A stretch of DNA of 64,000 bases. Source: Mytilus trossulus. Lineage: Eukaryota > Mollusca > Bivalvia > Mytilida > Mytilidae. Below are positions 24,001 to 36,000 of the stretch, one piece after another (position 1 is the stretch's first letter; each line of letters opens with the position of its first letter). The notes under the pieces were generated by a model. The model saw only the letters and a program-made list of their open reading frames with translations, did not search any database and was not told the DNA's origin. The stretch is taken from contig NC_086375.1 in assembly GCF_036588685.1 (NCBI RefSeq), positions 52,832,955-52,896,954 of the forward strand, given 5' to 3'. A program made the translations under genes and the position numbers.

Positions 24001-27000
24001 AGTGAATCTTAAGCACCTAATGATTTTAAGAACAAACCTCTTAGTGAATCTTAAGCACCTAATGATTTTAAAGAACAAACCTCTTAGTGAATCTTAAGCA
24101 CCTAATGATTTTAAGAACAAACCTCTTAGTGAATCTTAAGCACCTAATGATTTTAAAGAACAAACCTCTTAGTGAATCTTAAGCACCTAATGATTTTAAA
24201 GAACAAACCTCTTAGTGAATCTTAAGCACCTAATGATTTTAAGAACAAACCTCTTAGTGAATCTTAAGCACCTAATGATTTTAAAGAACAAACCTCTTAG
24301 TGAATCTTAAGCACCTAATGATTTTAAGAACAAACCTCTTAGTGAATCTTAAGCACCTAATGATTTTAAGAACAAACCTCTTAGTGAATCTTAAGCACCT
24401 AATGATTTTAAGAACAAACCTCTTAGTGAATCTTAAGCACCTAAGAACAAACCTCTTAGTGAATCTTAAGCACCTAATGATTTTAAGAACAAACCTCTTA
24501 GTGAATCTTAAGCACCTATTGATTTTAAGAACAAACCTCTTAGTGAATCTTAAGCACCTAATGATTTTAAGAACAAACCTCTTAGTGAATCTTAAGCACC
24601 TAATGATTTTAAGAACAAACCTCTTAGTGAATCTTAAGCACCTAATGATTTTAAGAACAAACCTCTTAGTGAATCTTAAGCACCTAATGATTTTAAGAAC
24701 AAACCTTTAGTGAATCTTAAGCACCTAATGTTTTTAAGAGCAAACCTCTTAGTGAATCTTAAGCACCTAATGATTTTAAGAACAAACCTTTAGTGAATCT
24801 TAAGCACCTAATGATTTTAAGAACAAACCTCTTAGTGAATCTTAAGCACCTAATGATTTTAAGAACAAACCTCTTAGTGAATCTTAAGCACCTAATGATT
24901 TTAAGAACAAACCTCTTAGTGAATCTTAAGCACCTAATGATTTTAAGAACAAACCTCTTAGTGAATCTTAAGCACCTAATGATTTTAAGAACAAACCTCT
25001 TAGTGAATCTTAAGCACCTAATGATTTTAAGAACAAACCTCTTAGTGAATCTTAAGCACCTAATGATTTTAAAGAACAAACCTCTTAGTGAATCTTAAGC
25101 ACCTAATGATTTTAAAGAATAAACCTCTTAGTGAATCTTAAGCACCTAATGATTTTAAGAACAAACCTCTTAGTGAATCTTAAGCACCTAATGATTTTAA
25201 GAACAAACCTCTTAGTGAATCTTAAGCACCTAATGATTTTAAGAACAAACCTCTTAGTGAATCTTAAGCACCTAATGATTTTAAGAACAAACCTCTTAGT
25301 GAATCTTAAGCACCTAATGATTTTAAGAACAAACCTCTTAGTGAATCTTAAGCACCTAATGATTTTAAGAACAAACCTCTTAGTGAATCTTAAGCACCTT
25401 ATGATTTTAAGAACAAACCTCTTAGTGAATCTTAGGCACAAGAACAAACCTCTTAGTGAATCTTAAGCACCTAATGATTTTAAGAACAAACCTCTTAGTG
25501 AATCTTAAGCACCTAATGATTTTAAGAACAAACCTCTTAGTGAATCTTAAGCACCTAATGATTTTAAGAACAAACCTCTTAGTGAATCTTAAGCACCTAA
25601 TGATTTTAAGAACAAACCTCTTAGTGAATCTTAAGCACCTAATGATTTTTAGAACAAACCTCTTAGTGAATCTTAAGCACCTAATGATTTTAAGAACAAA
25701 CCTCTTAGTGAATCTTAAGCACCTAATGATTTTAAGAACAAACCTCTTAGTGAATCTTAGCACCTAATGATTTTAAGAACAAACCTCTTAGTGAATCTTA
25801 AGCACCTAATGATTTTAAGAACAAACCTCTTAGTGAATCTTAAGCACCTAATGATTTTAAGAACAAACCTCTTAGTGAATCTTAAGCACCTAATGATTTT
25901 AAGAACAAACCTCTTAGTGAATCTTAAGCACCTAATGATTTTAAGAACAAACCTTTAGTGAATCTTAAGCACCTAATGATTTTAAGAACAAACCTCTTAG
26001 TGAATCTTAAGCACCTAATGATTTTAAGAACAAACCTCTTAGTGAATCTTAAGCACCTAATGATTTTAAGAACAAACCTCTTAGTGAATCTTAAGCACCT
26101 AATGATTTTAAGAACAAACCTTTAGTGAATCTTAAGCACCTAATGATTTTAAGAACAAACCTCTTAGTGAATCTTAAGCACCTTATGATTTAAGAACAAA
26201 CCTCTTAGTGAATCTTAAGCACCTAATGATTTTAAGAACAAACCTCTTAGTGAATCTTAAGCACCTAATGATTTTAAGAACAAACCTCTTAGTGAATCTT
26301 AAGCACCTAATGATTTTAAGAACAAACCTCTCAGTGAATCTTAAGCACCTAATGATTTTAAGAACAAACCTCTTAGTGAATCTTAAGCACCTAATGATTT
26401 TAAGAACAAACCTTTAGTTGTGACTGTAATAATTCTTGCAGTTGTTCTGTGTGATCTTCTATGTCATCGCCATCTTGTTCTATACAATCAAGAGTTTCCT
26501 TTTCTACAAACTATATTTTTATACAGGCCTTTTTATTAACTTTCAAATTTTTGGTATACTATCACCTTAAAATATCATTATCAAAATATTTTTCATATCA
26601 AAACATTCAATCATATTTGAAAGAAAGGAGTACCGATTTTGGCCTCAAATTTCGGGTTCATCTGACGAAAGTTGTTGACCACTTTTTAAACACTTAAATG
26701 TCTATTTTATTTGATTCAATTAATTTATGTGAAATAATTTAACTAATTTAGTCATTAAAAATGCTCCTATTCAAGCTCAAATATGAAAAATCTACCAAAT
26801 ATGCTGAAAAATGTCACTTTAAAGATGGTTTTTGTCACAAATGAAAGTGGCCGCATCCGTGTTCATCCTCAACCTTTATATATGTTATGTATTATCATCA
26901 AATACAACTTCCATTGAAATATTTTGGATGAGCACGAATGCAGCCACTTTTGTTTTACACGGAAACCGTCTTAAATTTAACCAAAATGCTAGAATTGTGA

Positions 27001-30000
27001 AGATTTCAGTAATTTAGCATGACTTAATGGTGCTAGTACTCGATATGTAAATCGTATTGTCAAAAACAGCCCATATTTATGTAGCAGAAGCATTCTACTG
27101 TCCAATAAATAACTAAAAGTATACTTTTTCACAATTTTGTAAAACTGCCATATTTTGGGGCCAAAAGGGGTCTTACTGGACCTACTCCTTTAGCTTTCTG
27201 AGCTATAGATACAGCTAAAATTGTATTCAGTGAATGAAGATTACTAAAATTGTTTTTTTTCATAAACCTTTTATTGAGAAAATGATCTTTACACTAATGA
27301 TTTTCATTAAATTTGTAAGCACTGCAGTTAGTACTTAAAAGTTAAAACTTTAAAATCATAAAAAAATCATAGTATTCATTATAACATCTACAGTACCTGC
27401 AGACTTATTTTTTTCCTAAACAAGAAATTCTACTCTCTAATTTTTGTGCTATTTTCACATTTCCTGACCGGTGTGAGAAAACCTTTCCACATTAGTGAAA
27501 GATCTGTTCTCGGCAAATGATTACCGGTAGTTGAAATTTGATTATGAAGTCAAAATGTTTTGTTTTCTTCTGATTTTTGCTATTGTGATGTCATGAAAAA
27601 AAGGGGACCATATCTGATGACGTCTCATATAAAGAACACAAGTTTCTGAAAATCTTTGAAAAAGAAAGATTAAAATCATCAGAGAAAAAGATTCCGACAC
27701 TATAACTCGTGTATTAAGATATTTCTCCACTTGTTGCAGTGTAGGAATCTATATTTCTTGATTTAATTTTAATTTTCCTTACTTTACAGCATTATAAAAT
27801 AACATAAATATGCTCTTCATAGATATAACATATATTTTACCTCGTCTGTTAGTGTTAATTTCTGTGGTATATTATCCCTCAGCTTATACTTATCACATAG
27901 ATGTAATGTTTCATATGTAAGTTGCCTTATGTACAGTTGTGTGCTCACTATTGCCTGGAAGTAAAAAGTAGAAATCAATGTACACAGGAAAACAAATAGT
28001 TTAACTGATATATATTGTAGTCCTTATTCAAATAAAACAAAATCAACTTACAGATCCTCTTTTGAACTACAGCACAATATTTCTATGAAAAAAGAAAGGA
28101 GGAAAATGAGAAAAAAAAAGTATATACATTAATTCAGAAACATTTCTGTTCAAACCATCTATATCAAAATCAGCTTGTCTAAAATTCTTTGTATACACTT
28201 CAGTATTATTGAAGGATAGTTTCTTCTTATATGGTCATGGTCTACAGAATTTGTATATTGTTGGTGGGGCATAATTTCCTAATATAATCATGGCCTACAG
28301 AACAGAATTTCCTAATATTTTCATTACAGAACTCTTGTATTCTTGGTTGATTAGCATATATTATCATCAAGGTCTAGAACTTACATGTTTATCCACAGTT
28401 CTCTGTATACATTCCAGTATTTTTGGTGGGGTAGAATCCCCTAAAGTTTTCTGTAAACTCTTAAATCTAAATTGATTGTCAAAGTAAAAGTCACATTTCC
28501 CCTGAAAAATACAGAAAATTCAGGATATCACATGAAAATGATTATGCTCGTTCAAACATAATAAATCAAAGTAAACAATTTATGAACCAATTTCCAAGCA
28601 TCAAATCCTACAGCCATATATGGATGTAGAAATGTATTAGGGTGTGGATGGGGATTAAAAAATAGAAAGTATTGGAGAAAAAATGCAGAATAAATGGCTA
28701 AAAATATAAAGAATAGAGAGAAATAGCCAAAAATAAAGAATGAGATTTATGGAGTGCTCAAACCTAAGGAGTTCAAGGGATAGTAGCTACAATTTTGACA
28801 AAATTATGAACAAGTTTTTAAGCTTCAAAAATCAAAGATATGGACTATAAATAAACAATAAGATCGCTAAAATGTTTTCATAAACTACAGAAGTGTTGAT
28901 AATTGGTAATTCATATCGTGTTGCGTGCCTATTCATCTCATTAATTATGCATCAGGTTTACTTCCCGAACTTTGCCGACACAGGGAGTGAGCTAACCAAG
29001 ATATAAATAGATATGAACACATGCTTTTTGTTTTCTCATGTATTTGATAATTACTTTATATTAAACGTACATATTTGACGCCATTTATCAAATTATGTAA
29101 ATAAAAAATATAGCAAAAACCGGCATATTGTTCCAACCCAAGATTCTCCAACAATGGCGATATTATACACTTGTTATTACATTTGTATGATCAAACCATG
29201 CAGATAACGTAAACACGTGTTTGTGTGTAGAATAGGGGCCTCCATGAAGGATACACGTGAAGAATAATACTAAATTGTAGGAAGTTGATTTCCAGTTTCT
29301 TCTATGGTGTGAGATTCCTGCCCGTAAATTTATTAACATATTTTTGACAATATTGAACACGTTGCGATTATTTTCATATGATCTGGAATTTTTAAGTAAT
29401 GTAAACAAGTAACACAAACTGTCGGCTACTTCAGTTTGACTTAGCCTGCGTCGCAGGTGTTTTGAGTGATTTTAATTACCAATCTCATCGCCGTTTTTTA
29501 TTTTTAATTTACAATAATTTGTCTGCACCTCTTTTTTCTCTCTCGCAGAAACTGCAAATTCACATACCATTTACGCGATAACATTCCCGTTTGACAAGTT
29601 TCCCTTCAGAGCACAATGTGTGATTGCGCATTGGGAACTGAAGAGTTCAAATCGACATAGGTCATATGAATAAGGGTTAACATCCAATTATTATCTATAG
29701 ACAAGAAATAAATTTAGGTGTTAAACATTAAGCTTCTAAATGATAAATGGAAAGTAACCAGTAGTTGTTTTAATCATTTTTATTAAAATTTTTGTACAAA
29801 ATCCGGCATAAAGATTTAAAAAGTATTTTTAATGAAAATCGTAGCTACTATCCGTTTAAGGAAAATGGTCTAAAACATCAAGTGTTTCCTAAATCAAATT
29901 AAATCATTTATTAGATATTAAACATTTCCAATATTATAATTGTTTATGTTTTCATTGCTGTTCATTTAACAAAATAACTAATTGGTAAATTACCTTCAGA

Positions 30001-33000
30001 CAATTCCTAAACAGGATGGCTTGAGTATTGGATTCTGGGTGTAACTTTTTCATTCTTTGAATGTTAAGAACATATTGAGCCAAGTAATCAGCTAAATCTT
30101 CCTAAAATGGAAACTCATACAGTCAAGGGTTGGTTAAGTATCATTACAATTTCAATAGAGAAGACATATTTTGCATAAAATATAGCAAAAACAGATAATT
30201 TCTGATGCATCAATACCTAAACTATATCCCGGAATGTACTGTATATTCATTATTATTCATTGGATACTAATCTTCCTGGATTTCATGGGATTAGGTGAAC
30301 CACAATTTTAAATTTTCAATAAATTGCATATTTTCTATAGGTTTGTATGCAGTCTTTAGCAAAACAATGAAATTCAATATCCATTAAAATGCAAGTTTTG
30401 CTGAGTCCACAAAAATTGGAACGCACAAAAACAAATGAATCCACAGTATCACATATATAAGGGAAAAATTAAAAATTGAATTGAATCATTACAAAGTACT
30501 TTTAATTATAAATCAAAAGAACAACAAGAAGGAAACAAAATTAAGGAATAACAGAGAAAGGAATGATATTTTATATACTTTACCTGTGCTTTGGCCACTG
30601 TCTGAATGTTGCTTTTCCCACTACTGTTAAGCTTTCTGCTATTATCCTCTAAACTCTCAACAATAACCTGGTACTGTAAATAAACAAAAATCCTTTCTAT
30701 AATTATCAATGTAGAAAATTTGAAAATTTTCAATTTTTGCAAATTGGGAAGTTTTCTGTAAGTCTGAGGAGCTAATATTTTAATTAAAATAAAAAAGAAT
30801 ACAAAATCTGAAGGACAATATATGACTTAAATTGAACAGACTTTATTGTTTTTTAGGGTGTAGCAATTTTTCAAAGAAGTTACATTTTTTGGTTTAAATG
30901 GCCTTGAAAAAACTACAATGCATGATCTAACCAGGAAAACATCTTAAAGAACTAGCAATTCGATCTGAAAAAAATAAGTGCTTAACATCTCCAAATCCTC
31001 CTACTGGGAAAATAACAAAATAGTGTAATATTTCATGAACTACCTCATTTAACTGATCCTCCATCTTCACTTCATTTCTATACATTGTAGAATGTACTTT
31101 GAGTAACATTTCTAAAGAGTCACCTCCCTTAGCTAACATCTTTTCTTCCTTCTCTAACATTTCCAGCTGTCTATTTCTCAACCTTTCTAAACAGGATTCA
31201 CAAACTCTAATATACAAAGCAAGTTCTGGTTCTACAGAGGGACTCTAAAAGGTAAAATAAAACATACAAATTGGTATTGTTAAACTTCTGAAAAAAGTGT
31301 TATAAGTATCTTATAACAATGTTCCATTCTAATTATTTAGTTAGTTTAACATTTTGAACAATTTTATTGCACAAGATACAGTTGTTGAATCTATAATTTC
31401 TCTCATGGTGTTTAGACAATATGTAGGCAATCTTAATTTTACCTTTTCTAAGAACTACCAAAAAAGATTCTATCTATAAGGCTTGTTCTCCTTTTTCTTG
31501 ACAGCATGAAAAAGCAAAATAAGAGTAAAGCAAGAAAATTAAATTCCAACCAATGAAGAATTAAGATCAAGTAATATCATATAATGTTTTCCCTACACAC
31601 ACAGAAGGATTCTTTTGACATTATTTTAAAAACATGAACTTCTGGATTTTCATTCACCAGTTAAAAGATAAGTGCTTAACTCAAACTTTTCCTATCAAAC
31701 GAATAACACAAATTTGGTGTCAACTTGGAGTTGTATTCTTCTCATATATGTTATGCTGGTATGATACTAAACCCCTAACAGAAAGGATTGTACCTGATAT
31801 TCATATGATGAAGACATAATCTTTCAATCATTGTAATTGAAGTTTGGAGCTGGCATGTCAGTTAACTGCTAGTAGTCTGTTGTTATATATGTATTATTGT
31901 CATTTTGTTTATTTTCTTTGGTTACATCTTCTGACATCAGACTTGGACTTGTCTTGAACTGAATCTTAATGTACCTTTTGTTATACGATTACTTTTCTAC
32001 ATTGGCTAGAGGTATAGGGGAAGGGTTGAGACATCATGAATATATTTAACCCCACCACATTTTAGCACCTGTCCTATATCAGGAGCCTCTGGCCTTTGTT
32101 AGTCTTGTATTATTTTTAACTTTAGTTTCTTGGATATAATTTGGAGTTTAGTACGGAATTCATTATCACTGAACTAGTATATATATTTATTTACGGGCCA
32201 GCTGAAGGACACTCCTGGTGCAGGAATTTCTCGCTGCATTGAAAACCTATTAGTGACCTTCTACTGTTGTCTGGTATATGGTCGGGTTTTTGTCTCTTTG
32301 ACACATTCTCCATTTCAATTCTCAATTCTATTGTTGACTCTGCAAAAATACCAAGCTTACATTCTACATTTAGATATAACTCATTTTATAGACCTGTTTT
32401 TCCTAACGTAATGAAACCAATATTTCTCATGATATCTACATGTACAAACAGCCTAGTAAATCACTCATGGCATATACCACAATAATGGAACTGGATGCAA
32501 GTGTAAGAAACCCAATCTTGGACCTTTACCAACCTGTTACTATATTGCATGACTTATACACCAAACTACAAAGTGACCTGAGCAAAAATATACCAACTTA
32601 TAAGTCCTTTACTATCATACTAAAATACTATAACAAGTTGACCTGATGCTGCTTCTAAGATATGTTTTGTGTTGTTTCTCAAACTATTGAAAATGTGTAC
32701 TTAATGACACACACAAATGATATCAGCCTTTGGAAAATATAAAGAACGAAACCTTTATGCAACAGCATAAATAGAAGTCAAGTTGAAAGTTAAATTTTTT
32801 TAAATTAACTGTAAAATAGTTGAAATGGCAATTTAGCCTCAACATCATTACCCACTGTTGACTGTCTTTATCATAACAATGAAACAACACTTACACCTAT
32901 AACTTTAATGACTGCCAGTCTAGGTTCTTTAGTGTCCTCATCATCAGGTAGATATAATATGACATCTTTAAAGGAACAAGATTTACATACAGCCCGGCCA

Positions 33001-36000
33001 CATAATTTACAATTATGTTTATTGCGAACCAAGTTAAATTTCTGTTGACATTTTTGGCATTGATTTGCCATGTTTTCTTGCTGAAAAAAATCATCATGAT
33101 ATCATTTAGAAAATTTTGCCAAGTTTTTATTAAATTATCAAATTAACATCAAGACTAAATATTACTTTAATTGTTTTTTGGGGGGTAGCAATTTTATCCC
33201 AACGGAGATACAATTTTGGCATTGAATCACATTTTCTTCAACAATCTGAAATAAATGTTTATTTTATCTAATTAAAATTTGTGTTTTTGTTTGTTTTTAT
33301 TTTATTCCTTCATTTTATGATGTCATTGAATTTGGCAAATGACCAACCGACACAAAGAATTGACAATTTGTTGCACACATACAGAGTAATAATATAGAGC
33401 ATTAACTAGGTTTGAAAAAAGATAATAGTCTCGTACAAATGTTAAATTTTTATTTTCAAAGAATTCAAATAGCTTTATCAACCCTAAAATGTAACTTATC
33501 CTTAAACAAGAATGTGTCCAAAGTACACGGATGCCCCACTCACATTATCGTTTTCCATGTTCAATGGACCGTGAAAATGGGTAAAAAATATAACAAGGCA
33601 CAAAAAATTAGAAAGATCATATCATAGGGAACATTTGTACTAAGTTTCAAGTTGATTGGACTTCAACTTCATCAAAAACTACCTTGACCAAAAACTTTAA
33701 CCTGAAGCGGGACAGACCGACAAGCAAACGAACTGACGGACAAGCAAACAGATGCACAGACCAGAAAACATAATGCCCCTCTACTATTGTAGGTGGGGCA
33801 TAAAAAGTGTAAAACAAATATAGATTAGATGCTTATGAGACTTAAAACAACAATGATTGTGGAAAAAAAATATTCAAAAGTTGTCATCTTATAGAAATAT
33901 TCAACTCTCACACTTGTGAAAGTTATTGCATTATCGATTGATGTAACTCCCTATCCTTTCGTAAGATAGCAGTGTCATCCATTTACCCATCTATACCTAC
34001 CAACCAAAAAGCAGATTTCTGCCATGCTGGTGTAGATACAATATTAGTCATTTCATGTATGGTTCTTTTCATTTCTGATGATCCGATACTCTCTTTGAAG
34101 CCATTTAGCAATCGTCTTACTTCTTTTTCTACATCCAACCTGCAATATCAACTTATTCTCAGTACTTTTTTCAATGGAAACATATTTGTCAAGATATAAA
34201 AGATCTGTGTACAACTCAAATAAACAAACTCTTGACAAATGAAAAAGTTACCTTTCCTTTATAAAAGAACAAAATAATAAGTTTGAATAACAGCAGATAT
34301 TCAATCTTTTTTATAAGCGAGGAACTAGAAAAAACATGATGATATTGGGTGTGTTTGAATATACCCCTGAGGCGGCCTATGGTTACCCATCGGTACCTAT
34401 GGTTTGATATTCTATACATAAACAAGAATGTGTCCATAGTACACGTTCTTGCCCCACTCGCACTATCATTTTCTATATTCAGTGGACCGTGAATTTGGGG
34501 TCAAAATTATAATTTGGAATAATAATTAGAAAGATCATATCATAGGGAAAATGTGTACTAAGTTTCAAGTTGATGTAACTTTAACTTCATCAAAAACTAC
34601 CTTGACCAAAAACTTTAACCTGAACTTCGCACTATCATTTTCTTTGTTCAGTGGACCATGAAGTTGGGGTCACAACTATAATTTGACTGACATTAAAATT
34701 AGAAAGATCATGGCATGGGGAACATGTGTACTAAGTTTCAAGTTGATTGGACTTCAACTTCTTCAAAAACTACCATGACCAAAAACTTTAACCTGAGGCG
34801 AACGGACGCACAGAGGGAGGAACGAACCAACGAACAGAACGAAAGAACAGAGGCACAGACCAGAAAACATAATGCCCCTCTACTATCGTAGTTGGGGCAT
34901 AAAAATCAAACCAAAGGTACCTATGGGTAACAATAGGATTCCTCAGGCATATATACAAACACACCTAGTATTAAGGCTCAAATTTTTCAAATTTGTGCAT
35001 TTTGATTATGACTATCTGAATACTATAAATAACTAAAATGCTAAAATAGTGAAGATTTCAGTAATTTAGTATGACTTAATGATGCTAGTACCCAATATAT
35101 GTGCCAGAAGTCAATGTTTGCAAGTTTGAGTCAAATTATACTTTTTGTCTTTACTTCATTTAATTGAGTATTTTTGCTCAAACTGAATTTTTTATTTTTC
35201 ATGTTTTAACTTTCCAATTTTGACATTTAACAAAATCATACCTGCCAAGTTTTCAAAATGCCCATGGGGGTTTTGCGTGCAAGATGGCTGCCAAAAAAAA
35301 CTCCTAAAAAAACTTCAAGGGGACCTTCAAATACAGTGTAATGTTGTTTTTTTGCTTTTGACTTCATACTTTTATAAACCTCAATTCATTGTAAAATTAA
35401 TTGTTTTATTAAAATTTTGGACATAATTGATTTTTTTAAATTTCAATTTCGGAGCCTCCATGGGGTAAATCCCCTGCAAATAGTGACAGTTGGCAGGTAT
35501 GCTAAATTGAGCTGTATAGTAGAAACTTCTGTATCTGTATTTGTTTCATTAAAATCTTTATCTAATTCTATTGAAATTAATAAAGCACATTGAAACATAT
35601 ACATGTATATCCATTAAAAAGCTCTCATAACTCCCTAATTCAAGCAAAAGTACATTAAGATTCAAACAAAATAAGACATGAATCTAAAAAATTAAGGTTA
35701 ATCTTTAAAATTGAGAATGGAAATAGGGAATGTGTCAAAGAGACAACAACCTGACTATATAACAGAGAACAGCAGAATTTTACCTATTTCTCCATGTCCC
35801 TCGTACCTTTCCATTCTCTGACACAATAGCGTTTTCTTGCCCCCGTCTTCTCAAGGCAAAAAAATATTCTGTCAACCGTCTTTTCTGTCCTTCCGAGTCT
35901 TTACCTTCATCAAAACATTTCTTACAAACCTAATTCCAGGAATAAGTACAAATAGTATTGCAGTAGATTGCTTATATAAATATTAATTAAAGCACGAAAT

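Noticed and set aside
21701..26411. CRISPR array
   Set aside because: The units follow each other with no unique spacers, and the setting is a spliced animal gene; it is a minisatellite.
22428..26417. Repetitive open frames on both strands (NLKHLMILRTNLLV and FVLKIIRCLRFTKR repeats) as repeat proteins
   Set aside because: They exist only because 42 is a multiple of three; the array is intronic and the 43-bp units break the frames.
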